From contig JAIRUA010000017.1 in NCBI GenBank assembly GCA_031254645.1, forward strand, positions 182,545-246,544: a DNA stretch of 64,000 nucleotides. The letters are read 5' to 3'. Source of the stretch: Dysgonamonadaceae bacterium. GTDB taxonomy: Bacteria > Bacteroidota > Bacteroidia > Bacteroidales > Dysgonomonadaceae. Of the stretch, positions 30,424 through 40,526 are shown in pieces. The notes beneath the pieces were generated by a model. The model searched no databases and was not told where the DNA came from. It was given only the letters and a program-made list of their open reading frames with translations. The first letter of the stretch is position 1, and each line of letters starts with the position of its first letter. The position numbers and the translations under genes were made by a program.

Positions 30424-31041
30424 TTATTTTTCTATTGCTACGATTGAACCTTTACTTCCCGGAATAGAGCCTTTTATCAACAAAAGATTGTGTTCGGGTA
30501 TAACTTTTATTACTTGAAGATTTTGAACGGTTACACGCTCATTACCCATTTGCCCCGCCATTTTAGTTCCTTTGAATACTTTCGCAGGGTACGAACAAGC
30601 CCCGATTGAACCCGGCGCACGCAAACGATTGTGCTGACCGTGAGTTGCTTGACCAACACCACCAAATCCGTGGCGTTTTACCACACCTTGAAAACCTTTT
30701 CCTTTCGATGTTCCCACTACATCAACGTAGTCTGCATCTGCGAAAAGATCAACAGTGATTTCGGCTCCCAACGCATAAGCGTCTCCGAATCCTTTGAACT
30801 CGGCCAAGTGTCTCTTGTTGGTGGTTCCGGCTTTTTTGAAATGACCTTTTTCAGCGTTTGGCGTATGCTTGTCTTTTTTGTCTTGATACCCCAACTGAAT
30901 AGCTTCATAACCGTCAGTTTCAACGGTTTTAACCTGTGTAACCACGCAAGGACCTACTTCAATAACAGTGCATGGAATGTTTTTTCCCTCGGCACTGAAA
31001 ACGGATGTCATTCCGATTTTTCTTCCTAATAATCCTGGCAT
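30424..31041 (-). CDS. rplC: 50S ribosomal protein L3
   Basis: 205 residues: [19 protein letters not shown] and the [15 protein letters not shown] and [14 protein letters not shown] segments, which reach toward the peptidyl-transferase centre. Confidence 0.98.
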   Translation of the reverse strand: MPGLLGRKIGMTSVFSAEGKNIPCTVIEVGPCVVTQVKTVETDGYEAIQLGYQDKKDKHTPNAEKGHFKKAGTTNKRHLAEFKGFGDAYALGAEITVDLFADADYVDVVGTSKGKGFQGVVKRHGFGGVGQATHGQHNRLRAPGSIGACSYPAKVFKGTKMAGQMGNERVTVQNLQVIKVIPEHNLLLIKGSIPGSKGSIVAIEK

Positions 31042-31135
31042 TTCTTTTTTACTGTTTAGTTGTTTATTTGCTTATTTGTTGATTTGTCAACTTGTCGTTT
31101 GTTTTAAAAACAAATCAACAAATCAACAATCTAAA
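31042..31135 (-). repeat. Word-rich inverted repeat between rpsJ and rplC
   Basis: 94 bases without a gene. The word ttgttgatttgt on the left pairs with acaaatcaacaa on the right. It matches the style of the spacers at 18500 and 19560. Such a hairpin inside the S10 part of the operon could tune expression downstream of S10. Confidence 0.55.
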
Positions 31136-31441
31136 TTACACTTTAATTTCTACTTCTACACCACTTGGTAACTCCAATTTCATAAGAGCATCCACAGTTT
31201 TAGCAGTAGAGCTATAAATGTCAATCAAACGTTTGAAAGACGCGAGTTCGAATTGTTCACGCGACTTCTTATTTACGAATGTTGAGCGGTTTACAGTGAA
31301 GATGCGTTTGTGTGTTGGCAGCGGAATTGGACCGCTAACCACTGCACCCGTAGCTTTTACGGTTTTTACGATTTTTTCGGCTGACTTATCAACCAAGCTG
31401 TAATCGTAAGATTTCAGTTTAATTCTGATTTTTTGGCTCAT
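31136..31441 (-). CDS. rpsJ: 30S ribosomal protein S10
   Basis: 101 residues: [20 protein letters not shown] and [17 protein letters not shown]. It also serves as NusE in antitermination. The gene lies 75 bases after fusA, with a short aattatgaatt-type AT-rich spacer. Confidence 0.98.
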   Translation of the reverse strand: MSQKIRIKLKSYDYSLVDKSAEKIVKTVKATGAVVSGPIPLPTHKRIFTVNRSTFVNKKSREQFELASFKRLIDIYSSTAKTVDALMKLELPSGVEVEIKV

Positions 31442-31516
31442 TATTTTTATTATGAATTATGAATTATAAATGATGAGTGCAAGAAAGAGCCATTTCCTCC
31501 TTGCAGCTCCATTTCT

Positions 31517-33646
31517 TTATTTTATCAAATCTACTCTACCTTTTACCTCTTCCAATACTGCTTTTGCGATAGAAGAAGAAACTTCTTCGTAGTGCGAAAA
31601 TACCATTGACGAAGTGGCACGTCCTGATGTAATGGTACGTAACGAGGTCACATAGCCAAACATTTCAGACAAAGGCACTTTGGCTTTTACCACGCGAGCA
31701 CCCGAACGGTTTGATTCCATTCCTTCTACTTGTCCGCGACGTTTATTCAAATCGGAAATCACATCACCCATATTTTCTTCGGGCGTAACAACTTCGATTT
31801 TCATAATCGGCTCCTGCAATACCGGTCCCGCTTTCTCGCTAGCGCTTTTGAATGCTTGAATCGCACAAATTTCGAACGACAACTGGTCAGAGTCCACTGC
31901 ATGATACGAGCCGTCAATAACCGTTACTTTCAATTTATCCAAAGCATAACCTGCAAGCACACCATTTTTCATTGCGCGAGCAAAACCTTTTTGGATAGAA
32001 GGAATGTATTCTTTTGGAATGTTACCGCCTTTTACTTCATCTACAAATTGCAATTCGCCTTCGAAGTCTTTGTCAGCCGGCTCTACACGAACAATCATAT
32101 CAGCATATTTACCGCGACCTCCGGTTTGTTTTTTGTACGTTTCACGTAACTCAACCGGTCTAGTGATAGCCTCTTTATAAGAAACTTGCGGACGACCTTG
32201 ATTTGCTTCTACTTTAAATTCGCGCTTCAAACGATCAATGATAATTTCCAAGTGAAGTTCACCCATACCCGAAATAACAGTTTGACCTGTATCTTGATCG
32301 GTTTTAACGGTAAACGTCGGATCTTCCTCAGCCAGTTTTGACAAACCAATACCCAATTTATCAAGGTCTTTTTGCGTTTTCGGCTCAACCGCAATACCAA
32401 TTACCGGATCGGGGAAATCCATTGATTCGAGTACAATAGGTGCATTTTCATCACACAATGTATCGCCTGTACGAATATCTTTGAAACCTACTCCTGCACC
32501 GATATCTCCAGTTCCGATAAATTCTTTCGGGTTTTGTTTGCTGGAATGCATTTGAAACAAACGTGAGATGCGCTCTTTTTTAGCTGAACGAGTATTGTAA
32601 ACGTATGAGCCTGCATCCAACTCTCCTGAATATACACGGAAGAAACACAAACGTCCTACGTATGGATCGGTAGCGATTTTGAACGCTAATGCTGCCAATG
32701 GCTCGCTTGGATCGGGATGACGAACTACCTCTTTTTCAGGATTGTTCGGGTCGTGTCCTACGATTGCTTCCTGATCGGCAGGGCTTGGCAAGTAAGCACA
32801 AACAGAGTTCAACAATGTTTGTACGCCTTTGTTTTTAAACGATGAGCCACAAATCATTGGGTTGATTTGCATTGACAAAGTTCCTTTGCGAATAGCTGCT
32901 CTGATTTCGTCTTCCGTAATAGAAGAAGGATCGTCGAAGAATTTTTCCATCAACGTATCATCGCATTCGGCGATGGTCTCAAGCATTTTTTCGCGCCATT
33001 CTTCAGCTTCCTCTAGCAAATCGGCAGGAATATCTTCCGTGTGATAATCCGCACCCATTGTTTCATCGTGCCAATACAATGCCTTCATCGTTACGAGGTC
33101 GATTACTCCTTTGAAGGTCTCTTCCGCGCCGATTGGAATCATTATCGGACAAGGATTTGCACCGAGTACTTCTTTCAATTGACGAACTACGTCGAAGAAA
33201 TTTGCACCCGAACGGTCCATTTTATTTACGTATCCGATACGTGGAACATTGTATTTATCTGCCTGACGCCAAACGGTTTCAGACTGTGGCTCAACACCTC
33301 CTACAGCACAAAACGCCGCTACTGCTCCATCAAGAATACGCAGTGAACGCTCTACTTCTACCGTGAAATCCACGTGTCCGGGAGTGTCAATTAAGTTTAT
33401 TTTATAAGTTTCGTTATTGTATTTCCAATTTGTGGTGGTAGCGGCAGAAGTAATGGTAATACCACGTTCTTGCTCTTGCTCCATCCAGTCCATTGTGGCT
33501 GCACCATCGTGTACTTCGCCGATTTTGTGCGTCAAACCGGTGTAAAACAAAATACGTTCAGACGTAGTTGTCTTACCGGCATCAATGTGAGCCATAATAC
33601 CCAGGTTACGGGTTAGTCTCAACATTTCTTTTGAACCTTTTGCCAT
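31517..33646 (-). CDS. fusA: Elongation factor G
   Basis: 709 residues. The GTPase motifs are [10 protein letters not shown] (about 19-28), [17 protein letters not shown] and NKMDR. Domains II-V follow, with domain IV containing [17 protein letters not shown] drives translocation. It lies 23 bases after rpsG; the elongation factor Tu gene is not present in the cluster, which is usual in Bacteroidota. Confidence 0.98.
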   Translation of the reverse strand: MAKGSKEMLRLTRNLGIMAHIDAGKTTTSERILFYTGLTHKIGEVHDGAATMDWMEQEQERGITITSAATTTNWKYNNETYKINLIDTPGHVDFTVEVERSLRILDGAVAAFCAVGGVEPQSETVWRQADKYNVPRIGYVNKMDRSGANFFDVVRQLKEVLGANPCPIMIPIGAEETFKGVIDLVTMKALYWHDETMGADYHTEDIPADLLEEAEEWREKMLETIAECDDTLMEKFFDDPSSITEDEIRAAIRKGTLSMQINPMICGSSFKNKGVQTLLNSVCAYLPSPADQEAIVGHDPNNPEKEVVRHPDPSEPLAALAFKIATDPYVGRLCFFRVYSGELDAGSYVYNTRSAKKERISRLFQMHSSKQNPKEFIGTGDIGAGVGFKDIRTGDTLCDENAPIVLESMDFPDPVIGIAVEPKTQKDLDKLGIGLSKLAEEDPTFTVKTDQDTGQTVISGMGELHLEIIIDRLKREFKVEANQGRPQVSYKEAITRPVELRETYKKQTGGRGKYADMIVRVEPADKDFEGELQFVDEVKGGNIPKEYIPSIQKGFARAMKNGVLAGYALDKLKVTVIDGSYHAVDSDQLSFEICAIQAFKSASEKAGPVLQEPIMKIEVVTPEENMGDVISDLNKRRGQVEGMESNRSGARVVKAKVPLSEMFGYVTSLRTITSGRATSSMVFSHYEEVSSSIAKAVLEEVKGRVDLIK

Positions 33647-33669
33647 CTTTTTACCTTCTTTCTATATAT

Positions 33670-34146
33670 TTAAAATCTAAAATGTGCGAACGCACGGTTG
33701 GCTTCTGCCATTCTGTGCATGTCCTCTTTACGTTTATATGAACCGCCTTGACTATTGAATGCATCAACGATTTCGGCAGCCAATTTGTCTGCCATTGTTT
33801 TTCCTCCTCTTTTACGTGAATAAAGGATGAGGTTTTTCATCGAAATGGATTCTTTTCTTGCGGGTCTTATTTCCATAGGAACTTGGAATGTAGCACCACC
33901 CACGCGGCGCGACTTTACTTCAACTTGCGGAGTAATATTATCAAGTGCAGCTTTCCAAATCTCGAGAGCCGACTTTTCCTCATTAGGCAATTTTGCCTTT
34001 ACAGTTTCTAAAGCGGAATAGAAAATATCAAACGAGATACTTTTCTTGCCGTCATACATAAGGTGGTTAACAAATCTTGTTACCCTTGTATCACCAAAAA
34101 CAGGATCCGGAAGGATCTGCCTTTTCTTAGGTTTTGCTTTTCTCAT
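33670..34146 (-). CDS. rpsG: 30S ribosomal protein S7
   Basis: 158 residues: [20 protein letters not shown] and [20 protein letters not shown]7 starts assembly of the 30S head. In enterobacteria it represses the str operon; a 156-base spacer separates it from rpsL here. Confidence 0.98.
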   Translation of the reverse strand: MRKAKPKKRQILPDPVFGDTRVTRFVNHLMYDGKKSISFDIFYSALETVKAKLPNEEKSALEIWKAALDNITPQVEVKSRRVGGATFQVPMEIRPARKESISMKNLILYSRKRGGKTMADKLAAEIVDAFNSQGGSYKRKEDMHRMAEANRAFAHFRF

Positions 34147-34302
34147 TTTTCTAAATAAGTTTTGTGTTGTTTGGTTGCCTTTTTAGCCGTCTTCAACGAT
34201 TCCTCCGAATCATTTACTCAACCTGTAATAAGTAGCGTATTCCAAAAATTTCAACAGCGTTTATACTCTTCTTTAAATTATGTGCGATTTCGGATTAAGG
34301 AA

Positions 34303-34710
34303 TTATTTTTTCTTTCCTGCCGCCGCCGGAGCTGCACCCGGTTTAGGACGTTTTGCGCCGTATTTTGAGCGTCTTTGTGTACGACCGTTTACACCGGCAG
34401 TATCAAGCGTACCGCGAACGATGTGGTAACGCACACCCGGAAGGTCTTTTACACGACCACCACGAACAAGCACGATAGAGTGCTCCTGCAAGTTGTGTCC
34501 TTCACCCGGAATGTAAGCGTTCACTTCCTTTGAGTTGGTCAAACGTACACGCGCAACTTTTCTCATCGCCGAGTTTGGCTTTTTAGGCGTAGTAGTGTAC
34601 ACCCTTACGCAAACACCACGACGCTGCGGACAAGAGTCCAATGCGGGCGATTTGCTTTTGTCCGTAAGCTCAACACGTCCTTTTCTTACTAATTGTTGAA
34701 TTGTAGGCAT
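34303..34710 (-). CDS. rpsL: 30S ribosomal protein S12
   Basis: 135 residues, the first gene of the long ribosomal operon. It has the decoding-site loops [11 protein letters not shown] and [14 protein letters not shown]. The lysines at both streptomycin-sensitivity positions are the wild-type residues, so no resistance mutation is visible. The C-terminus is a short Ala/Pro/Lys tail. Confidence 0.99.
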   Translation of the reverse strand: MPTIQQLVRKGRVELTDKSKSPALDSCPQRRGVCVRVYTTTPKKPNSAMRKVARVRLTNSKEVNAYIPGEGHNLQEHSIVLVRGGRVKDLPGVRYHIVRGTLDTAGVNGRTQRRSKYGAKRPKPGAAPAAAGKKK

Positions 34711-34884
34711 TTTCTGCTTTCTTTTTTACGTATTTATTTTTTAATCTTCTAAATGTTCTCTTTTGGCTCTGTTGATTTTGGCTTGCGCCGACTTTCAACT
34801 CAACCGAGCTTTTTGACAGCGCATTATTACAACAATATGCTGACTATCATTACAATAGCCATCAATACACTGTGAAAAACGGCA

Positions 34885-34916
34885 CAAAATTACAAAGAAT
34901 CAACGAGATATACAAA
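34885..34916 (-). promoter_or_regulatory. Promoter of the ribosomal protein operon
   Basis: On the minus strand TTTG (34916-34913), 20 bases, then TAATTTTG (34892-34885). Every fixed base of the Bacteroidota consensus is present. Transcription would start near 34878, giving a leader of about 165 bases before rpsL. Confidence 0.75.
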
Positions 34917-35242
34917 TAATTGGAAAAGTTTTTTGCGAAAAAACTATAATTTCAGCTGAAAAGAAATTTATGCATCTTTTGTTGACCGTATAAGTTATAT
35001 AATTCATTATTTCAAAAACAGTTTCGACAAAGTCAATAAAAAATATTAAAAAATAAAAACAAAAAACATCTTATTCAAAAAAATAATTAATCAACAAATA
35101 ATACCTAAAAAAAGCATTCATACAAAAAATTTATTTATTCGATGTCTATTTACGAGCACTCCAAGCTCAATCGTACAAGAGCTTAATGGTTTCTCTTCTG
35201 TGCAAGAGCGAATTTTCACTTTAACATTTAAGCGCATCTATA

Positions 35243-35274
35243 TTTGCTATTGTCATTGAAATTGACTAACATTG
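35243..35274 (+). promoter_or_regulatory. Candidate promoter of the propeller cluster
   Basis: TTTG (35243-35246), 20 bases, then TAACATTG (35267-35274), one mismatch from TAnnTTTG. An alternative -7 element, TATATTTG (35239-35246), overlaps the first box. The leader before the first gene would be about 80-110 bases and contains a small two-step hairpin (ctgtc...agagg...cctct...gacag, 35286-35321). Confidence 0.45.
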
Positions 35275-35362
35275 TACCCTAATAACTGTCTCTCAGAGGT
35301 TACGCCCTCTTTATACGACAGATGATGAATCAAATTAAAACAAAAAATAAATATTACAACGT

Positions 35363-36613
35363 ATGAAGAAATTATTAATGCTATCAATCATTATTTCTGT
35401 GTTCGGCTTGGCTGCCTGTGACGGAAACGGTTCACAGCGTTCAAAGTCAGGAAAAGTAATTGAATGGAGAGGTACAGACCGTACCGGAATTTACAACGAG
35501 TCAGGATTATTGACATCGTGGGGTGCAAACGGACCTGAATTGCTTTGGCATCACAACGGCTTAGGCGACGGACACTCATCACCGGCAATTGCTAACGGTA
35601 AGATTTTCGTTACCGGAATGACCGATGATATCGGCTCTATTTTCGTTTTCGATATGAACGGAAAACTGTTAAATACGGTAGAATACGGACAAGAATGGGA
35701 TAGAAACTTCAATGGTGCGCGTGGTACAATCACTCCTGATGGAAATAACATTTTCCTAATTAGTGGTTTGGGCGTTATTTACAGCTTTAACCAAAACACT
35801 TTGGAATTAAATTGGTCGAAAAATTTCTTGGAAGAATTTAATGCATCAAATATTGTTTGGGGTATTACCGAGTCGCCACTCATTGTGGGCGACAAAGTAA
35901 TCGCAACACCCGGTGGCGAGCAACACAACGTGGTGGCAGTCAACAAAAATACAGGCGAATTGATTTGGAGTACACCCGGAATGGGTGACCAATCGGCTTA
36001 TTGTTCACCACTCTTTATCAGCGACCAACAAGTGCCGCTTATCGTGCAAATGACCGGCCATCACACACTCGGTATTCATGCCGAAACAGGTGAAATGCTT
36101 TGGGCGCATGAAAATACAAACCAACACCAAGTGCACGCCAACACACCTGTTTACAGCAACAGTATGATTTTAATCACGAGCGGATACGGTCGTGGCTCTA
36201 CAATGTTACGCCTCACAAACGGCGGACGTGGCGTGGAAGAAGTATGGTTTAACGAACTACTTGACAATCGCATTGGTGGAATGGTAAAAGTAGGCAACTA
36301 TATCTACGGTTCGGGTGATTTTAGCCGCAGTTGGTTTTGTGTGAATTGGAATACCGGCGAAATTATGTGGCAAGACGGCAGAGACAAGCAAGGAATTGCA
36401 AATGGCGTTACCATTGCCAACGGCGATATGCTTTACATCTACACCGACAGAGGCGACATGATTTTGGCACGTGCAACACCTGAAAAATTTGACATTGTGA
36501 GTCGCTTCCCGATTACGTTGGGAACAGACCAACATTGGGCGCATCCGGTCATTTATGACGGAGTGCTATATGTTCGACACGGCGATACCATTATGGCGTA
36601 CAAAATCAAATAA
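35363..36613 (+). CDS. PQQ-like beta-propeller lipoprotein, paralog 1
   Basis: 416 residues. A lipoprotein signal ends at Cys19 (FGLAAC), so the protein is probably anchored in the outer or inner membrane facing the periplasm or outside. The mature part is a beta-propeller of PQQ-like repeats: WRGTDRTGIY, NTGELIWSTPG, ETGEMLWAHE and NTGEIMWQDG are blade ends of the A/G-x-x-G-x-x-x-W type. The C-terminus reads QHWAHPVIYDGVLYVRHG, shared by all five paralogs here. Nothing shows that it binds PQQ; many members of the fold are scaffolds (BamB). It leads a head-to-tail array on the plus strand. Function unknown; a partner of the electron-transfer genes downstream is inference. Confidence 0.85.
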   Translation: MKKLLMLSIIISVFGLAACDGNGSQRSKSGKVIEWRGTDRTGIYNESGLLTSWGANGPELLWHHNGLGDGHSSPAIANGKIFVTGMTDDIGSIFVFDMNGKLLNTVEYGQEWDRNFNGARGTITPDGNNIFLISGLGVIYSFNQNTLELNWSKNFLEEFNASNIVWGITESPLIVGDKVIATPGGEQHNVVAVNKNTGELIWSTPGMGDQSAYCSPLFISDQQVPLIVQMTGHHTLGIHAETGEMLWAHENTNQHQVHANTPVYSNSMILITSGYGRGSTMLRLTNGGRGVEEVWFNELLDNRIGGMVKVGNYIYGSGDFSRSWFCVNWNTGEIMWQDGRDKQGIANGVTIANGDMLYIYTDRGDMILARATPEKFDIVSRFPITLGTDQHWAHPVIYDGVLYVRHGDTIMAYKIK

Positions 36614-36639
36614 TTTGATTAGCGTAAATGCTTATTTGA

Positions 36640-36674
36640 TTTCCCTAACAGGGCTTGGAGTCCTGTTAGGGAAA
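36640..36674 (+). repeat. Perfect 13-base-pair hairpin between propeller genes 1 and 2
   Basis: Arms 36640-36652 (tttccctaacagg) and 36662-36674 (cctgttagggaaa) with a 9-base loop. There is no T-run after it, so it looks less like a terminator than an RNA-stabilising hairpin or a dispersed intergenic repeat. Confidence 0.65.
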
Positions 36675-36708
36675 CTATGTAAATATAAATCAATAATCTG
36701 ATAAAGCT

Positions 36709-37995
36709 TTGGAAAGAATTTTTACATTATTATTTATTGTCTGCACATTAGGATTATTCTCCTGTGGTAACAATAGAACAAATAGACCCGTTCAAACAGT
36801 CGTTCATTCTACAAGAATTGATAATGCTGTTAGTTCTGCAGAAACTATTATTCAGTGGCGCGGAACAGATCGAAGCGGTGTATATCACGAAGAAGGTTTG
36901 ATGACTTCGTGGGAATCAAATGTCCCTGAACTATTATGGCATTTCGACGGTTTAGAAGACGGACATTCGTCGCCGGCAATTGCCGATGGTAAAATTTATC
37001 TCACAGGAATGGCAAATGGTAAAGGCTTCATTTATGTCTTCGACTTAAACGGAAAATTGCTGAATAAGAAAGAGTATGGACGAGAGTGGGATAGAAACTA
37101 CGATGGCTCACGAGGCACGGTTACTATCAATGATGAGAAATTATATCTCATCAGCGGACTTGGTGTTCTTTACTGTTTCAACAAAAATTCTTTGAACTTG
37201 ATTTGGGAGAAAAACCTGTTGCAAACGTTCAACGCACCAAATATTAGATGGGGCATTGCCGAATCGCCACTTATTATTGGCGATAAAGTAATCGCTACAC
37301 CGGGCGGAAGACAATATAATATGGTGGCGCTCAACAAAAATACAGGCGAATTGATTTGGAGCACGCCCGCAATGGGCGATCAGTCAGCTTATTGTTCGCC
37401 GATTTTTATCGATGACCAAGAAGTACCGCTTATCGTAACAATGACAGCCAATCACATCATTGGTGTCAATGCCGATACAGGCGAAATACTCTGGTCGCAC
37501 CCAAACAGCAATCGTTGGAGCGTTCACGCCAATTCGCCCGTTTACGGCGACAATATGATTTTGGTAACGAGCGGCTACGGCAGAGGTTCTACGATGTTAC
37601 GCCTGACAAACGGCGGACGTAGCGTGCAACAAGCGTGGTTCAACGAAAATTTAGATAATCGTATCGGCGGAATGGTAAAAGTAGGCAATTATGTTTATGG
37701 CTCGGGCGATAATAATAGATTTTGGTTTTGCGTAGATTGGCAAACCGGCGAAATCAAATGGCAAGAGCGCGGGCTCGCAATGGGCGTGATTATTGCCAAC
37801 AAAGATATGCTTTATCTTTATACTGATAGAGGCGATATGATATTGGCAAGAGCAACACCCGAAAAATTTGACATCGTGGGTCGCTTCTCGATTACTTTAG
37901 GAACTAACCAACATTGGGCACATCCTGTAATATATAATGGTATATTATATGTTCGTCGTGGTGATACAATAATGGCATATAATATCAAAGTTTAA
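36709..37995 (+). CDS. PQQ-like beta-propeller lipoprotein, paralog 2
   Basis: 428 residues. The start is a TTG at 36709; a stop lies five codons upstream and no ATG fits, and TTG gives a full lipoprotein signal (LGLFSC). The propeller closely follows paralog 1: WRGTDRSGVYHEEG, NKNTGELIWSTP, GYGRGSTMLRLTNGGR, KVGNYVYGSGD and QHWAHPVIYNGILYVRRG. It is the closest relative of paralog 1, showing a recent tandem duplication. A spacer of about 45 residues between the lipid anchor and the first blade is longer than in paralog 1. Confidence 0.84.
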   Translation: MERIFTLLFIVCTLGLFSCGNNRTNRPVQTVVHSTRIDNAVSSAETIIQWRGTDRSGVYHEEGLMTSWESNVPELLWHFDGLEDGHSSPAIADGKIYLTGMANGKGFIYVFDLNGKLLNKKEYGREWDRNYDGSRGTVTINDEKLYLISGLGVLYCFNKNSLNLIWEKNLLQTFNAPNIRWGIAESPLIIGDKVIATPGGRQYNMVALNKNTGELIWSTPAMGDQSAYCSPIFIDDQEVPLIVTMTANHIIGVNADTGEILWSHPNSNRWSVHANSPVYGDNMILVTSGYGRGSTMLRLTNGGRSVQQAWFNENLDNRIGGMVKVGNYVYGSGDNNRFWFCVDWQTGEIKWQERGLAMGVIIANKDMLYLYTDRGDMILARATPEKFDIVGRFSITLGTNQHWAHPVIYNGILYVRRGDTIMAYNIKV

Positions 37996-38001
37996 TGATT
38001 A

Positions 38002-39237
38002 ATGAAAAAGGATTTCATCATATCAATTATTTTTTCGTTGCTGGTTTTATCGGCTTGCACGAAGAAAATCAATGAAGAAAGCACCGTCATCCAATGGCGC
38101 GGAACAGACAGAACAGGTATTTATCACGAAACGGGATTAGCCACTTCGTGGGCAGAAGACGGACTTGAACTTTTGTGGCATTTCGACGAATTAGGCGATG
38201 GACATTCATCCGTTGCCGTTTCCAAAAATAAATTGTACGTTGCCGGAATGACCGACGGAAAAGGACATCTGTTCGTTTTCGATTTAAACGGAAAACTGCT
38301 GAACAAAATTGAGTACGGCGACGAATGGGACGTGAATTTTTTCGGAACGCGCGGAACGCCAACCATCAGCGACGGCAAAATATATATCATCAGCGGTGTG
38401 GGCGATTTGATTTGTTTCGATGAACGTAATTTGAATGTCATTTGGCAAAGAAACATTCTCGAAGATTTCGACGCCAAAAACATCACTTGGGGCATCACCG
38501 AATCGCCATTGATTATCGGCGATACAATCATCGCTACACCAGGCGGCGAAGTGCACAATGTGGTGGCTCTCAACAAACACAATGGCGAATTGATATGGAG
38601 CAGTCCGGGCGTAGGTGAGTCGGCATCTTATACTTCACCGCTTTATATTCCCGACTTGGAAGCACCGCTCATTGTACAACTGACGGCGCAACACATCATC
38701 GGATTGGAAGCGAAAACAGGAAAAGTTTTGTGGTCGCACGAAAGTCGTTCAACGCACAGTATCAATGCAAATACACCTCTGTATCACGACAATATGATAT
38801 TTTGGACAAACGTCAATTCGGGTGCATTTATGCTCCGCTTGTCAAATGGTGGGCGTGATTCAGAAATTATTTGGGAAATACCCGATCTCAACAATATGCA
38901 AGGCGGATACGTGAAAATCGGCGATTACATTTACAGTTCGAGTGGCGGTTACGGCAAGCACGATTGGTATTGTATCAATTGGTACACCGGCAAAATTATG
39001 TGGCAAAAACCCGTGATAGGTACAAGCGTAGTTATCGCAAACGATGATTTCCTTTTCGGATATTCCGACAGAGGTATAATGGCTTTGATGAAAGCGGCAC
39101 CCTCAACATTAGACATCATCAGTCAGTTTGAAGTCACTTTGGGTACCGACCAGCATTGGGCGCACCCTGTTTTATACAGAGGTGTATTATATGTTCGCAG
39201 AGGCAACACATTAATGGCGTACAACGCAAAACAATAA
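38002..39237 (+). CDS. PQQ-like beta-propeller lipoprotein, paralog 3
   Basis: 411 residues with a lipoprotein signal (LVLSAC, Cys19). Shared signatures are WRGTDRTGIYHETG, ELLWHFDELGDGHSS, LNKHNGELIWSSPG, MLRLSNGGR and the QHWAHPVLYRGVLYVRRG end. It differs from paralogs 1 and 2 at the central loop (TNVNSGAFMLRL in place of TSGYGRGSTMLRL). It starts 6 bases after paralog 2, so the array is one transcription unit. Confidence 0.84.
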   Translation: MKKDFIISIIFSLLVLSACTKKINEESTVIQWRGTDRTGIYHETGLATSWAEDGLELLWHFDELGDGHSSVAVSKNKLYVAGMTDGKGHLFVFDLNGKLLNKIEYGDEWDVNFFGTRGTPTISDGKIYIISGVGDLICFDERNLNVIWQRNILEDFDAKNITWGITESPLIIGDTIIATPGGEVHNVVALNKHNGELIWSSPGVGESASYTSPLYIPDLEAPLIVQLTAQHIIGLEAKTGKVLWSHESRSTHSINANTPLYHDNMIFWTNVNSGAFMLRLSNGGRDSEIIWEIPDLNNMQGGYVKIGDYIYSSSGGYGKHDWYCINWYTGKIMWQKPVIGTSVVIANDDFLFGYSDRGIMALMKAAPSTLDIISQFEVTLGTDQHWAHPVLYRGVLYVRRGNTLMAYNAKQ

Positions 39238-39246
39238 GATAAGAAG

Positions 39247-40476
39247 ATGAAACAGCTATTTACACTATCAATGATTTTCACTGTATTTTGCTTGCACGCA
39301 CAAGATGTAATACAGTGGAGAGGAACAGACAGAAGCGGTGTTTTTCAAGAAACCGATTTAATGAAATCGTGGTCAGCAAACAGTCCCGAACTTTTATGGC
39401 ATTTCAATGGATTGGGCGAAGGACACTCCTCTCCTGCCATTGCCAACGATAAAATTTACGTAACCGGAATGTTGGAAGACCGTGGTTATCTGTTTATTTT
39501 CGATTTGTCAGGCAATCTTTTGAACAGAGTTTTCTATGGTAAAGAATGGGATAGAAGCTACAACGGCGCACGTGGAACGCCAACTATCAGCGACGGAATG
39601 ATATATATCCATAGCAGTATTGGCGATTTGATTTGTATTGATTTGAATACATTGAGCGTAGTTTGGCGAAAAAATATGACGAGCGATTTCGGCGGTCCCA
39701 ATATTCGTTGGGGTGCAACGGAATCGCCGTTGATTATCGACAATAAAGTGATTTTTTCTATCGGCGGAAGAGAACATAATATTGTAGCATTGAATAAAAA
39801 AGACGGCTCACTCATTTGGTCTTCGTCCGGAAGAGGCGATGCTTCTTCCTATTGCTCACCACTTTTTATTGCGAATCAAGAAGTGCCGCAAATCATTACC
39901 ACAATGTCCAACTACATTATTGGTATCGAAGCAGCTACCGGAAAATTACTTTGGTATTTTCCGTATGCAAATTTTAGAAATATACACCCCAATACACCTG
40001 TTTACGATGGTAATGATATGATTCTCATCACGAACGGTTACGACAAAGGATCGGTGATGCTTCGTCTAACAAACGGCGGACGTTCGATTCTGAAAGTGTG
40101 GGAAAATGATAATTTCAAATCGGTACACGGCGGAGTTGTAAAAGTGGGCAATTATGCTTTCGTTGGCGGCGATGATAGAGAAAATAATCGCGACGGCAGA
40201 TATCGCTATGCCATCAATTGGAATACCGGCGAAGTGGTATGGCGAACCAACGATTTTCCACAAAGCACCATTATTGCCGATGGCAACGGAATGGTTTATT
40301 TTTACACAACCCGCGGAGATATGGTATTGGTAAATGGTAATTCTAATCATTTGGAAATCGCAGGTCAATTTAGAATTACACTCGGTACCGAACAACATTG
40401 GGCACATCCTGTTATATATAAAGGTGTGCTGTATATACGACGTGGAGATACGTTGATGGCATATAAAATTAAATAA
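39247..40476 (+). CDS. PQQ-like beta-propeller secreted protein, paralog 4
   Basis: 409 residues. The signal peptide ends in CLHAQD, which fits signal peptidase I rather than a lipobox, so this paralog should be soluble in the periplasm while the others are lipid-anchored. The propeller carries WRGTDRSGVFQETD, MLRLTNGGRSILKVW, the insert GGDDRENNRDGRYRY, and QHWAHPVIYKGVLYIRRG. It lies 9 bases after paralog 3. Confidence 0.83.
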   Translation: MKQLFTLSMIFTVFCLHAQDVIQWRGTDRSGVFQETDLMKSWSANSPELLWHFNGLGEGHSSPAIANDKIYVTGMLEDRGYLFIFDLSGNLLNRVFYGKEWDRSYNGARGTPTISDGMIYIHSSIGDLICIDLNTLSVVWRKNMTSDFGGPNIRWGATESPLIIDNKVIFSIGGREHNIVALNKKDGSLIWSSSGRGDASSYCSPLFIANQEVPQIITTMSNYIIGIEAATGKLLWYFPYANFRNIHPNTPVYDGNDMILITNGYDKGSVMLRLTNGGRSILKVWENDNFKSVHGGVVKVGNYAFVGGDDRENNRDGRYRYAINWNTGEVVWRTNDFPQSTIIADGNGMVYFYTTRGDMVLVNGNSNHLEIAGQFRITLGTEQHWAHPVIYKGVLYIRRGDTLMAYKIK

Positions 40477-40526
40477 ACAACTTCTAAGAGTATATGTTTT
40501 AATAAAAAATTAAATTAACTGTAAAA

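Larger units (their letters stand above)
34711..35362. other. Divergent spacer between rpsL and the first propeller gene
   Basis: About 650 bases, very A+T-rich between 34900 and 35150. I see no gene. It holds the rpsL promoter (34885-34916) and a candidate promoter for the propeller cluster (35243-35274), each listed separately. Confidence 0.7.

Noticed and set aside
34303..34710. Streptomycin-resistant S12
   Set aside because: Both lysine positions linked to resistance carry the wild-type residues.
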